47,237 nt of DNA from an uncultured Clostridia bacterium. Its GTDB lineage: Bacteria; Bacillota; Clostridia; TANB77; CAG-465. The stretch lies in contig CANRGL010000005.1 in the NCBI GenBank assembly GCA_947630145.1, positions 1 to 47,237 on the forward strand, in the 5' to 3' direction. Below are positions 32,672 to 41,146 of the stretch, in pieces. Position 1 is the stretch's first letter; every line of letters starts with the position of its first letter. A program made the translations under genes and the position numbers. The notes beneath the pieces are model-generated. The model had not been told where the DNA came from. It saw only the letters and a program-made list of their open reading frames with translations, and ran no database searches.

Positions 32672-33838
32672 TTATTTTAACCTTTGGATAATCATAGTAA
32701 CTACTGTATTTAAGAATAAAGAGTCATCTTCATCAAGAGTTGGGGTATCTAGATAAATAGGTGTTTTTCCTAAATTTACTAACTCAAAAGTATCATTTGG
32801 TAGAACTGTGGATACTATTCCTTGACCTATAAGTTGTACAGGAATTTGATTGTAATCCCACATACTTCCACCTGCATATACAGTAGTTTCATTAACCTTT
32901 TTAAATCCTATTACAACAATATCTCTATTTTTTACAATTACAGTATCATTAATAGCACTTGCACTAATTGCAAAGTCAATTCTATAAGTACCAGGATTTA
33001 CAAAAGTAATAGTATTATCATCTTCATTTAATTTAAAATTGTTTTCATTATCTGATATTTTCATATCAATAGGTATTCTATTTCCAGCAATAACTTTAAT
33101 ACCAGTTGCCCCTGCAGTATCGTTATAAAAAGTAACAAAAAATGCAGCAGGAATTTCTAAAGGTCCAGGGTCTCCTTTTGGCCCTTGCAATCCAGTATCA
33201 CCTTTAGGACCAATTTGACCTTGATCACCTTTTGGCCCTTGATCACCTTGTTGTCCTTGAGGTCCAGGATCTCCTTTTAAACCTTGTTCGCCTCTTTCAC
33301 CTTGAGGGCCGGGATCTCCTTTTTCGCCTTTAGGACCTTCATCTCCTTTTTCACCTTTAGGCCCTTGTATACTTCCTACATTACTCCAATCTTTATTTTC
33401 ATTAGACCAAACATATAAATTAGGACCTATTAAATACGAATCACCTATATTACCTTGTGGATGATTTTTTAGAAGATCATCTTTATTACCATATGAACCT
33501 AGTATGCTTACACCGGTACCTGCATTACCAGTAGCACCAGTAGCCCCGGTAGCACCAGTAGCTCCGGTAGCTCCAGTAGCCCCGGTAGCACCAGTTATAC
33601 CAGTTGCTCCAGTTGCACCTGTTGCACCAGTTACACCAGTAGCACCAACTTTTCCTGGTAGACCAGGTAATCCTTGAGGTCCTGTTGGTCCTATAGGACC
33701 TTGTACTCCTTGTAAACCTTGAACTCCTTGAGGTCCTGGTATATATTGAATAGGGGTATTAGGCATATATGTACAAAAATTTGATGTGTTATTTTTGTTA
33801 TTGCAATTATTGTCATAAAAACATAATGAATTTTTCAT
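32672..33838 (-). CDS. bclA: BclA-like collagen-repeat exosporium protein
   Basis: A 388-residue protein. After an Asn/Cys-rich start it has a first Gly-X-Y block (about 34-108, mostly GAT units), a middle domain (110-157, [23 protein letters not shown]), a second Gly-X-Y block (about 158-232, GPKGEKGD type) and a C-terminal domain (235-388) of the TNF/C1q-like trimerising type seen in BclA. Such proteins form hair-like filaments on the spore surface. GGAGG precedes the ATG. The middle [16 protein letters not shown] unit is also common between collagen blocks of clostridial proteins. No membrane anchor. Confidence 0.85.
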   Translation of the reverse strand: MKNSLCFYDNNCNNKNNTSNFCTYMPNTPIQYIPGPQGVQGLQGVQGPIGPTGPQGLPGLPGKVGATGVTGATGATGATGITGATGATGATGATGATGATGATGNAGTGVSILGSYGNKDDLLKNHPQGNIGDSYLIGPNLYVWSNENKDWSNVGSIQGPKGEKGDEGPKGEKGDPGPQGERGEQGLKGDPGPQGQQGDQGPKGDQGQIGPKGDTGLQGPKGDPGPLEIPAAFFVTFYNDTAGATGIKVIAGNRIPIDMKISDNENNFKLNEDDNTITFVNPGTYRIDFAISASAINDTVIVKNRDIVVIGFKKVNETTVYAGGSMWDYNQIPVQLIGQGIVSTVLPNDTFELVNLGKTPIYLDTPTLDEDDSLFLNTVVTMIIQRLK

Positions 33839-34100
33839 TTAAATCCTCCTAACATGAGTATTTATTATATAATATGTATTTTTCAAAATATTGCTACTTT
33901 TAATAGAAATACAATTTAGAATTTAGTAAAATATATGATTAGTTAATTTATAAAAACGCATTGGCTATTTATTTTTTTATATGTATGATTTTATTGCATT
34001 TTCTAAATAACAGATTATATAAAACTTTCATAAAATATATGTATAAGTATATATGAATGCTTATAATTTATTACACTTCTTTGAAAGTGAGGTATAAATA

Positions 34101-34385
34101 ATGGAAAATGAGAAAATAATTAGAATCGAAGAAAATAATAAAAATAGCATAAAAAGACTAGATAATTTAGAAAAAAAGATTCAAGATATATCTAATAATA
34201 CAATATCTATAAAGGAAGTTGCTATTGAAGTAAGGCAAATGCGAGAAGAATTAAGTAAAGTAGAATATAAAGTAAATGGATTAGAGCAAAAACCTAAAAA
34301 AAGATGGGATAATATGATAAATCAAATTATATCTTTAATAGTAGCAGGAATAGTGGGATATTTTTTATCTAGATTTGGTATGTAA
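34101..34385 (+). CDS. xhlA: XhlA-type phage hemolysin/holin-associated protein
   Basis: A 94-residue protein with a long coiled coil (about 5-62), a basic link KPKKRWDN, and one C-terminal membrane segment (about 74-91, IISLIVAGIVGYFLSRFGM). This is the layout of XhlA proteins found beside holin and endolysin genes of phages. It is placed just before a type I toxin locus and an endolysin remnant, consistent with a decayed lysis cassette. GAAAGTGAGG before the ATG. Confidence 0.75.
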   Translation: MENEKIIRIEENNKNSIKRLDNLEKKIQDISNNTISIKEVAIEVRQMREELSKVEYKVNGLEQKPKKRWDNMINQIISLIVAGIVGYFLSRFGM

Positions 34386-34469
34386 GAATTAATAAAACTT
34401 AAAACTATGGTATAATAAAGTTTTTAAGAATATTTAATTTGTAATTTTTATGTTTAAATATAAAAAAAT

Positions 34470-34502
34470 ACTGGTAATTATAATCATTACCAGTGTTTTT
34501 TA
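34470..34502 (+). terminator. Terminator after xhlA
   Basis: ACTGGTAAT (34470-34478) pairs with ATTACCAGT (34486-34494), followed by T. From 34503 to 34742 there is only AT-rich DNA with no gene seen. Confidence 0.8.
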
Positions 34503-34742
34503 TAAAAAATATTTGTAATTGTTTATTTAAAATTAATAATATTGATTATTAAGAAAATATAAAATTCGTTAAACTATTTTGAAATAGCTTTATAAAATTA
34601 ATAATATATTATATTAAAATTACATTTTTATTACAAGTAAATGTTACAATAATAGCTAATAAAAAAGCAAGTAATATTGGTAATTTAAAGCAAAAAAAAT
34701 ACATAAAAATATAACAAATATAGTTGAAATTCTCAAAAAGTA

Positions 34743-34771
34743 TTGACATACTTCTAAAAATAGGTTAAAAT
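34743..34771 (+). promoter_or_regulatory. Promoter of the antitoxin RNA
   Basis: TTGACA (34743-34748), 17-base spacer, TAAAAT (34766-34771). Transcription would start near 34778 and run to the terminator at 34901-34932. Confidence 0.75.
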
Positions 34772-34777
34772 ATTAAT

Positions 34778-34932
34778 GTAATATATATTGAATAGGTATA
34801 TATTATAATGAAATAAGAAATTACGTTTGTTGTTGATTTATATATTTCATTTTCAAAATCTATTCTAATATGATTATGTAGTCCATTAGGATGCACTTGG
34901 GAGTATGTTGGTCGAGAAACATACTCTTTTTT
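34778..34932 (+). ncRNA. Putative antitoxin RNA of a par/fst-like locus
   Basis: An expected RNA of about 155 bases between a consensus promoter and a terminator (GAGTATGTT 34901-34909, AACATACTC 34918-34926, six T). It has no good reading frame. At 34865-34896 it carries a copy of the toxin start region (CTAATATGATTAT...GT-GTCCAT...ATGCAC) in the same orientation as the copy at 35025-35062. Since the toxin is transcribed in the opposite direction, this RNA is complementary, imperfectly, to the toxin start codon and first codons. This is the arrangement of the par (fst) system of plasmid pAD1. Confidence 0.6.
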
Positions 34933-34944
34933 ATATATATAAAC

Positions 34945-34973
34945 GAAGTGAATGTTGTCGAGGCATTCACTTC
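34945..34973. terminator. Second hairpin of the toxin locus
   Basis: GAAGTGAATG (34945-34954) pairs perfectly with CATTCACTTC (34964-34973). The loop TTGTCGAGG resembles the loop GGTCGAGA of the terminator at 34901-34926. It lies just after the toxin stop codon on the minus strand. Confidence 0.7.
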
Positions 34974-34983
34974 CAATTAATTT

Positions 34984-35049
34984 TTATGACTTTTTTGTCA
35001 TCCCTATTAGAGCAACTAATAGAGCTAATATGATTATAATGTAATCCAT
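34984..35049 (-). CDS. Small hydrophobic type I toxin-like peptide
   Basis: A 21-residue peptide starting MDYIIIILALLVALIG and ending MTKKS: one membrane segment and a basic end, like Fst, TxpA and holin-like toxins. A strong GGGGTG site (35061-35066) lies 11 bases before the ATG. The extended -10 TGTTATAAT (35151-35158, minus) with a weak TTGTAT at -35 (35174-35179) suggests a transcript with a leader of about 95 bases, usual for type I toxins. A peptide this short is not convincing alone; the convergent RNA and direct repeats give the support. Confidence 0.6.
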   Translation of the reverse strand: MDYIIIILALLVALIGMTKKS

Positions 35050-35150
35050 CTTTTGTATGCACCCCTTTCTTTTGTTGTTCTATAAACAGCTACAGAGATA
35101 AAGGATATAAAAGACACTCACTGACCTTAATAAAAAGTTAGAACATGATT

Positions 35151-35179
35151 ATTATAACATGCTGAAACTTAAAATACAA
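35151..35179 (-). promoter_or_regulatory. Promoter of the toxin-like gene
   Basis: Minus strand TATAAT (35156-35151) with upstream TG one base before it, and a poor -35 TTGTAT (35179-35174) at 17-base spacing. Confidence 0.5.
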
Positions 35180-35199
35180 TAATATAATAAAAAAATAAG

Positions 35200-35859
35200 A
35201 TGTAAATTATCGAGTTTATAAATCATGTAAAAAATATTGGTGGCATTGACACAGATGGTGCATATGGCAAGCAATGTATGGACTTATATAATTACTATTG
35301 TAAAAAAGTATTAGGATTAAGTGGTAATACAGGTGCACAATGTGTAAAACAAATTTTAAATAATAGCTATGTAATGCAAAATTTTGAAAGAATTAATAAC
35401 TATCCTGAATTTGTTCCACAAAAAGGTGATATAGCAGTATGGACAGGTGGTACTTATGGACATGTTGCTATATGTTTAGGTGTAGGAGATGTAAATACTT
35501 TTAAGACAATAGATCAGAATTGGGTTGCACAAAAACTTACTGAAGAAACTCATAACTATACTTATATGTCGCCTATTGTATTTTTAAGACCTAAAAATCA
35601 AGAAAATATTAAAGAGGGAGAAAGGATCGCTCAAATTGGAAGTTTTACATCAAGTGTTAATAATTTAAATGTAAGAAGAAGTCCATCACTAAGTGGTCAA
35701 ATTGTAGCTCAATACAATAAAGGAGAGAGTGTTAAATATGATAGTTATATAGATAGTGAGGGTTATCGTTGGATAAGCTATATAGGTAAGTCTGGAAATA
35801 GAAATTATGTAGCAAGGAAAAAATTAGACAATAGTGAAATTTTTGGTACTTGTAAATAA
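35200..35859 (+). pseudogene. CHAP-SH3 endolysin remnant, start broken
   Basis: The homologous frame reads IEFINHVKNIGGIDTDGAYGKQCMDLYNYYC, with the CHAP catalytic Cys in GKQC, then YGHVAICLG with the catalytic His, and an SH3b cell-wall-binding domain at the end (NLNVRRSPSLSGQIVAQYNKGE). The frame has a stop (TAA 35203) right after ATG 35200 and no ribosome binding site. The first good ATG (35278) lies after the catalytic Cys, so a product from there would be inactive. It would have cut peptidoglycan. Remnant of a phage lysis gene; 35860-36065 has only short fragments. Confidence 0.75.
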
Positions 35860-36065
35860 ATATTGGTAGTATTAATCCAACATCAAAAATCGCAAAAACA
35901 TTACGTAATTATGTTTAGCAAAACGTACGAATGGTACATTAATAAAAGATGCAACGAAATTTTAAAAATAAAATTTAAAATAATATTGCAAATTTGTTAC
36001 TCGAATTGTTGACATTATATGTCGAAGAAAGTATAATATATATTATAAAGTCAAGAGGAGTATAT

Positions 36066-36431
36066 ATGAATAGAAAAATAGGTAAAATTACAAAAGAAGT
36101 AATAGAAGCGTTAGGATTAGATATCAATGAGGATACGCCCATTTTTATAAGCTATAGAAATTTAGAACATATGAAACTTAATCATCCAGAAGATTATGAA
36201 AAATATTCAAAACAAATATTTAATATATTAGAAAATCCTACATATGTTGCAAAACATCCAAAAAAAGATTCTATAGAATATATAAAACGATATATATTAA
36301 ATGATGAATATGTGCTTGTAGCAGTAAGAGTGACTAGTAATAATGTAAACTTTGTAAGGACTATGTTCGTGATGAGTGAGAAAAAAGTTGGTATATATAA
36401 AAAAGGTGGATTTTTAAAAGAAATAAATTAA
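36066..36431 (+). CDS. PBECR-like nuclease (phage-linked RelE/Barnase-like fold)
   Basis: A 121-residue protein resembling the phage-associated Barnase-EndoU-ColicinE5/D-RelE-like families: HMKLNHPEDYEKYSKQIFNILENPTYVAKHPKKDSIEYIKR, then VLVAVRVTSNNVNFVRTMFVMSEKK. Conserved His, Lys and Arg positions are kept. Such proteins are predicted RNases; the activity is inferred. ATG 36066 follows GAGGAG by 6 bases; the longer frame from 35994 has no site. It has no visible partner antitoxin. Part of the phage-like island. Confidence 0.55.
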   Translation: MNRKIGKITKEVIEALGLDINEDTPIFISYRNLEHMKLNHPEDYEKYSKQIFNILENPTYVAKHPKKDSIEYIKRYILNDEYVLVAVRVTSNNVNFVRTMFVMSEKKVGIYKKGGFLKEIN

Positions 36432-36440
36432 AAATTTTAT

Positions 36441-36469
36441 TTGACAAGTAAAAAAATGTATGGTATACT
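36441..36469 (+). promoter_or_regulatory. Promoter of the structured RNA
   Basis: TTGACA (36441-36446), 17-base spacer, TATACT (36464-36469). The next 145 bases contain no reading frame with a ribosome binding site. Confidence 0.75.
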
Positions 36470-36475
36470 GTATAT

Positions 36476-36620
36476 ATACATATAATATTATAAGAGAACT
36501 CTGAGGTTCGGAACAGGCAGCCGACGCCCACGAAAGTGTTAGGAGATGTAGAAGTGTCACTCTACCTAGTTCTCTTGACTTAAAAGGAGTAAGGGAACTT
36601 ACTCCTTAATTATATCTACA
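36476..36620 (+). ncRNA. Unidentified structured RNA
   Basis: A transcript expected from about 36476. The stem AAGAGAACT (36492-36500) / AGTTCTCTT (36568-36576) is perfect and encloses a G/C-rich core: CAC-GAAA-GTG (36529-36538), GTAGA...TCTAC (36548-36565), and GTTCGGAAC (36506-36514). A second hairpin, AAGGAGTAAG-GGAA-CTTACTCCTT (36584-36607), follows, with a T/A-rich end. The core is clearly less AT-rich than flanking DNA, a sign of structural RNA in such genomes. Not the SRP, 6S, tmRNA or any riboswitch I recognise. Confidence 0.6.
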
Positions 36621-36891
36621 TTTGTCAAGAATATATACAAATCAAAATTAATATATTATAATTATATTATCTCCAGTTACTTTAAAATAATGTGATTTAC
36701 TAAAATAGAATATATAATTAGAGCAGTATCAATTTACTGCTATTTATAGTGATAAAATTTGTTAGTTACTTGTTAGTTACCGTTAAAATTTTACTCGAAT
36801 TTAATTGATTTTATACAGACTTACAAGTAAAACAAATCCTACAACCATGCTTGATTGTAGGATTTTAATAAATTTATAATTTTTAATAATT

Positions 36892-37287
36892 CTACCTTTT
36901 CGAAAATTGCGGAGCTTTTCTAGCCTTTTTAAGACCATATTTTCTTCTTTCTTTAACTCTTGAATCTCTAGTAAGTAAACCGTTTCTTTTTAATGTTACA
37001 CGTACATCAGGATCAGTAGTTGCAAGAGCTTTGGCAATACCATGAGCAATAGCACCTGCTTGACCAGCAAATCCACCACCATGTACTTTTGCTTCAACAT
37101 CATATTTTTCAATCATATCAACTACTTTAAATGGTTTTAAAACAATAGCTTTTAAAGTATCAAGAGTGTATACTTCATTCATATCTTTTCCATTAACTGT
37201 TATTTTACCAGTTCCAGGGATTATATTTACTCTAGCAATAGATGATTTTCTTTTTCCAGTTGCATATATATATTCTTTTTTTGACAT
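36892..37287 (-). CDS. rpsI: 30S ribosomal protein S9
   Basis: A 131-residue S9: [29 protein letters not shown] at the start, [19 protein letters not shown] in the middle, and the tail [26 protein letters not shown], whose last residues contact P-site tRNA. It follows rplM by 15 bases, as in nearly all bacteria, and shares its transcript. Confidence 0.97.
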   Translation of the reverse strand: MSKKEYIYATGKRKSSIARVNIIPGTGKITVNGKDMNEVYTLDTLKAIVLKPFKVVDMIEKYDVEAKVHGGGFAGQAGAIAHGIAKALATTDPDVRVTLKRNGLLTRDSRVKERRKYGLKKARKAPQFSKR

Positions 37288-37302
37288 TTTTATATCCTCC
37301 TA

Positions 37303-37737
37303 TTAAAATTCCCATACTTCAGGTTTTTGTGCAGCATTATTATGCTCACTACCTTTATATATTTTTAATTTTGTTATCATAGATCTACCAAGACTATTTT
37401 TTGGAAGCATTCCTTTTACTGCTAAAGTTAATGCTTTATCAGAACTTTTAGCCATTAAATCTTTATAATTTATTTCTTTAAGTCCTGTCATGTATCCTGA
37501 ATGATGTCTATAATATTTATCATTTAATTTATTACCTGTTAAAACAATTTTATCAGAGTTTATAACAATAACAAAATCTCCACAATCTAAGTGTGTAGAA
37601 TAAGTTGGTTTGTGTTTACCTTTTAATAATTTAGCAACTTCAGTAGCAACTCTACCTAGTGGCTTATTTTCTGCATCGATTATATACCATTTTCTATCTA
37701 TTTCTTTAGCTTTTACGCTATGTGTAGTATTATTCAT
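37303..37737 (-). CDS. rplM: 50S ribosomal protein L13
   Basis: A 144-residue L13, with RKWYIIDAENKPLGRVATEVAKLLKGKHKPTYSTHLDCGDFVIVIN and MLPKNSLGRSMITKLKIYKGSEHNNAAQKPEV. L13 is an early assembly protein of the large subunit. A leader hairpin (37765-37801) probably lets L13 repress its own operon. AGGAGGAA precedes the start. Confidence 0.97.
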   Translation of the reverse strand: MNNTTHSVKAKEIDRKWYIIDAENKPLGRVATEVAKLLKGKHKPTYSTHLDCGDFVIVINSDKIVLTGNKLNDKYYRHHSGYMTGLKEINYKDLMAKSSDKALTLAVKGMLPKNSLGRSMITKLKIYKGSEHNNAAQKPEVWEF

Positions 37738-37764
37738 TTCGAAATTCCTCCTAAAATTTAAAAT

Positions 37765-37801
37765 AATAAGCTAAACTTTCCGGGGTTTAGTTATGCTTAT
37801 T
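37765..37801 (-). promoter_or_regulatory. L13-leader-like hairpin
   Basis: Minus strand AATAAG-CATAA-CTAAAC, loop CCCGGAAA, GTTTAG-CTTATT: two stacked perfect 6-bp stems with an asymmetric 5-base bulge, 28 bases upstream of rplM. It fits the autoregulatory L13 leader known in Firmicutes. Confidence 0.65.
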
Positions 37802-37961
37802 ACACGATACTTATATATTATACATAAAAAAGTCATAAAAGTCAATATTTATTAAAAAAAAAGAAAAATAATGTTAAAAGTTCAAATTTAAAAATAAAGT
37901 ATTGAAAAAAAATTATATTTATAGTAATATTATAAATAATATAGATAAGGGGTTGTATAAT

Positions 37962-39581
37962 ATGGACGAATTTGAATTTGGAAATACAGATAATATTGCT
38001 CAAGATTTAATGGATATAAAAGAAACTGCTAGAATTAAGAAAATAATATCACAATTATATATGTATGATAATAACCCAGAACAATTAACTAGTATATATA
38101 CAAGCATTTTATTAGAAGATAATGTATCTTTTATACTTACAAAAATAAGTCAAGATAAAATATTTCTAAAGCACTTTCCAGAATTTTATGAAAAAAATCA
38201 ATTTGGTGAAAATGTTATAAATTGTCAACAAAATTCTATATATCATAAGTATGGAGTTTTTAAACATATATTATATACTATTGAAGTAGTTGGTAAATCA
38301 CAGCAGATACCTTTAGGTGATTGGGAATTAAGATTATTAAAATGGACAATGTTACTACATGATATAGGTAAACCATATGTAAAAACAATTTCAGAGGATG
38401 GGACTGATAGCTTTGCAGGACATGATGAAAAATCCGTTGAACTTGCAAAAGGTATATTAGATAGATTTTATTTTTCTGAAAATGAAAAAAATATAATTCT
38501 TACTCTTATAAAATATCATGATAAATTCTTAAATGAAGGAGAAATTACATATGATAATATGAAATTTTTAGCTTCAGAACTTAGCAATAATAAAGAATTG
38601 TTTTATCTTTTATTAGAGGTTAAGGATGCAGATTCTAAAGCAAAAAATGTTGACGCATATAACAAATATAAATTAGTAAAAACTAAATATTTAGAATTTA
38701 TTAATTCATTTTTTACATACAATAAAGCTAATACTAAAAATAATGGAAATAATACTGATAAAGAAGATAATAGTGCTGTAGAAAATGGAAATATAGAAAA
38801 TGAAGAAATAAGTAAAATAGAACTAGATAGAATTGTTCAAGATATTATAGCAAGAAAAAATATTATTCCAATATATCAGCCTATTGTAGATATAAAGAAA
38901 AAAGATATTTATGGGTATGATATTAATGTAAAGATAAAAACAAGTAAGAATATAAATATGTTAGAAGTATTTAATCATGCTAAGGATATTGAACTTTATG
39001 AGAAAGTTCAACAGATTTTATTAGTTTATAGAATGGAAGCTTTTAGTCAAATATCAACAAAAGAGGCAAATTTAATTTTTGTAATATCAGATTTAACAAG
39101 TTATTCAAAATATGTTAATAAGCCTAGAATATATGATATTATGGATAAACAAAAAACAATTATAAATTTTATTAATTATGAGAAAAAAGATATAACATTT
39201 ATCCAAGATGTTATTGATACTATACATAAAAATAATGGTTATGTAGCATTTAACAATTTTGGTATAGGAAACCTAAAGATAGAAGATTTAAATTTATTAA
39301 AAGTAGACTATATTATACCAGATGTATCATTGATTAATAATATTGAAAATGATACAGGAAAACAAAAATTTTTGTCTGATTTAATAACATATTCAATTTC
39401 TAGTAGTAACAAAGTAATTGTTCCTGGAGTTGATACTAGTGAAATCTTTAGAGTAGTAAAAAAATTAGGTGCACAATATGTACAGGGAAATTATATAGCA
39501 AAGCCAGATGAAGCAATATATGTACTAAAGCCAGACTTAGAAAATATATTATCAAATGATGAAGAAGAAAATATATTATAA
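37962..39581 (+). CDS. HD-domain protein with degenerate EAL-like domain
   Basis: A 539-residue protein with two parts. The N-terminal half has an HD phosphohydrolase domain (LLHDIGKPYVKT with H133-D134, then GHDEKS and KYHDKF), close to the HD domain of CCA-adding enzymes. After an Asn/Glu linker (about 262-290) comes an EAL-like domain: IIPIYQPIVDIKKKDIYGYDINVK replaces the EAL catalytic motif, so it should not cut c-di-GMP but might bind it. Start ATG 37962 follows AAGGGG; the longer TTG start at 37902 has no site. Its role is unknown; a nucleotide-signal-controlled hydrolase is plausible. Confidence 0.65.
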   Translation: MDEFEFGNTDNIAQDLMDIKETARIKKIISQLYMYDNNPEQLTSIYTSILLEDNVSFILTKISQDKIFLKHFPEFYEKNQFGENVINCQQNSIYHKYGVFKHILYTIEVVGKSQQIPLGDWELRLLKWTMLLHDIGKPYVKTISEDGTDSFAGHDEKSVELAKGILDRFYFSENEKNIILTLIKYHDKFLNEGEITYDNMKFLASELSNNKELFYLLLEVKDADSKAKNVDAYNKYKLVKTKYLEFINSFFTYNKANTKNNGNNTDKEDNSAVENGNIENEEISKIELDRIVQDIIARKNIIPIYQPIVDIKKKDIYGYDINVKIKTSKNINMLEVFNHAKDIELYEKVQQILLVYRMEAFSQISTKEANLIFVISDLTSYSKYVNKPRIYDIMDKQKTIINFINYEKKDITFIQDVIDTIHKNNGYVAFNNFGIGNLKIEDLNLLKVDYIIPDVSLINNIENDTGKQKFLSDLITYSISSSNKVIVPGVDTSEIFRVVKKLGAQYVQGNYIAKPDEAIYVLKPDLENILSNDEEENIL

Positions 39582-39596
39582 AAATCATTTATAGTG

Positions 39597-39643
39597 TTGA
39601 CAAATCATTTTTATGATGATATAATATTTTCGAACAAACGTTT
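39597..39643 (+). promoter_or_regulatory. recA promoter with LexA box
   Basis: TTGACA (39597-39602), 17-base spacer, TATAAT (39620-39625). GAACAAACGTTT (39632-39643) fits the Gram-positive LexA site and overlaps the transcript start. Confidence 0.88.
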
Positions 39644-39662
39644 AATATAAGGAGGAAGATAT

Positions 39663-40721
39663 ATGATATCAGAAGAAAGAAAAAAAGCATTAGACATAGC
39701 AATGGCACAAATAGAAAAAAATTTTGGTAAAGGTTCAGTAATGAAACTAGGAGAATTAAGTGATGTAAATGTAGATGTTATACCTAGTGGTGCTTTAAGT
39801 TTAGATATAGCACTTGGAGTAGGTGGTTTTCCTAGAGGTAGAGTTATTGAAATATATGGGCCAGAATCATCAGGTAAGACAACTGTTGCACTTCATGCTA
39901 TAGCAGAAGCACAAAAACAAGGGGGAATAGCAGCGTTTATAGACGCAGAACATGCTTTAGATCCAGTTTATGCAAGAAACTTAGGTGTAGATATAGACAA
40001 TTTAATAGTAGCACAACCAGATACAGGTGAGCAAGCATTAGAAATAGCAGAACAACTTATAAGAAGTGGAGCTGTTGATATTGTAACAATAGATTCAGTA
40101 GCAGCTTTAGTTCCAAAAGCCGAAATAGATGGTGAAATGGGAGATTCACATGTAGGACTTCAAGCAAGACTTATGTCTCAAGCTTTAAGAAAACTTACAG
40201 GTGTACTTAATAAATCCAAAACAGTTGCTATATTTATAAATCAACTACGTGAAAAAGTAGGTATTATGTTTGGAAATCCTGAAACTACACCTGGTGGAAG
40301 AGCATTAAAATTCTATGCTTCAGTAAGGCTTGAAGTAAGAAAACAAGAAGCTATAAAGCAAAATGGTGAATTTAAAGGAAATAGAACAAAAGTAAAAGTA
40401 GTTAAAAATAAAGTAGCACCTCCGTTTAGAGAAGCAGAATTTGATATAATATATGGTGAGGGAATATCAAATGAAGGTTGTATACTTGATACAGCAGCTG
40501 ATTTAAATATTGTTGATAAAAGTGGTGCTTGGTATGCGTACAATGGTGAAAAAATAGGACAAGGCAGAGAAAATGCAAAACAATATCTAAAAGATAATCC
40601 AGAAGTTATGAAAGAAATTGAATCAAAAGTAAAATCAAACTTTAATCTTGCATTTGAAAATAGTATGGGAAAAGAAGTTGATGGAAAAAAAGATGAACTT
40701 GAAAATAAAGAGGAAGAATAA
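39663..40721 (+). CDS. recA: Recombinase RecA
   Basis: A 352-residue RecA with Walker A GPESSGKT, the start [15 protein letters not shown]-binding loops L1 ([19 protein letters not shown]) and L2 ([18 protein letters not shown]), and an acidic C-terminal tail. RecA forms filaments on single-stranded DNA, catalyses strand exchange and drives LexA self-cleavage. GGAGGAAG before the ATG. SOS-controlled; its stop overlaps the recX start by one base. Confidence 0.97.
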   Translation: MISEERKKALDIAMAQIEKNFGKGSVMKLGELSDVNVDVIPSGALSLDIALGVGGFPRGRVIEIYGPESSGKTTVALHAIAEAQKQGGIAAFIDAEHALDPVYARNLGVDIDNLIVAQPDTGEQALEIAEQLIRSGAVDIVTIDSVAALVPKAEIDGEMGDSHVGLQARLMSQALRKLTGVLNKSKTVAIFINQLREKVGIMFGNPETTPGGRALKFYASVRLEVRKQEAIKQNGEFKGNRTKVKVVKNKVAPPFREAEFDIIYGEGISNEGCILDTAADLNIVDKSGAWYAYNGEKIGQGRENAKQYLKDNPEVMKEIESKVKSNFNLAFENSMGKEVDGKKDELENKEEE

Positions 40722-41137
40722 TGGATTTTGAGGCAGCTAAACAAAAAGCTTTAAAATATATTGGAATTTCAAAAAAAACTGAATATGAAGTTACACAAAA
40801 ACTTATAAAATTAGGATATAACCAAGATATAGTAGATAAGGTTATATCCTATCTTTTAGATATTGGATATATTAACGATTATGAATATGTTAATGCATAT
40901 ATTAAGCAAAGTAAAAGATTATTAAATTATTCTACTTTTGAAATAAAACAAAAACTATTGCAAAAAGGTATAAAAAAGGATATAATTGAAGAAAAGTTAG
41001 ATATACTTAAAGAGTCTAATTATGATAGGTTACTTTTTGATAAATTAATTAGCGGTAAGTGCAAAAATATGGATTCTTTAAAACAAAAGCAGTATTTATA
41101 TAGAAGAGGATTAAGTTCTGATTATATAGATGAATAG
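40721..41137 (+). CDS. recX: Regulatory protein RecX, short form
   Basis: A 138-residue RecX made of three-helix repeats: ALKYIGISKKTEYEVTQKLIKLGYNQDIVDKVISYLLDIGYINDYEYVNAYI, then YSTFEIKQKLLQKGI. The C-terminal QKQYLYRRGLSSDYI is kept. It is shorter than most RecX (150 to above 200). RecX caps or dissolves RecA filaments. Stop and start overlap (TAATG) with recA implies translational coupling. Confidence 0.9.
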   Translation: MDFEAAKQKALKYIGISKKTEYEVTQKLIKLGYNQDIVDKVISYLLDIGYINDYEYVNAYIKQSKRLLNYSTFEIKQKLLQKGIKKDIIEEKLDILKESNYDRLLFDKLISGKCKNMDSLKQKQYLYRRGLSSDYIDE

Positions 41138-41146
41138 GAGGTAATT

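Larger units (their letters stand above)
34865..35062 (+). repeat. Direct repeats linking antitoxin RNA and toxin start
   Basis: Copy 1 34865-34896 and copy 2 35025-35062. The first 13 bases (CTAATATGATTAT) are identical, then GTAGTCCAT against GTAATCCAT, and both end in ATGCAC; copy 2 has 6 extra bases. Copy 2 covers the toxin start codon and first eight codons. Confidence 0.75.

Noticed and set aside
32822..33031. Plus-strand frame opposite the collagen-like gene, and similar long frames opposite recA, copA and tcdA
   Set aside because: Shadows of the real genes: no ribosome binding site, no recognisable domain.
33520..33660. Short repeats that could look like a CRISPR array
   Set aside because: They are the DNA of Gly-Ala-Thr collagen units in frame with the BclA-like gene; there are no spacers.
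36500..36530. Resemblance of GAGGTTCGGAACAGGCAGCC to the SRP RNA apical loop
   Set aside because: The conserved GGTCCGGAAGGAAGCAGC pattern is not matched at key positions (C-C closing pair of the GGAA loop) and the flanks cannot form the long SRP stem.
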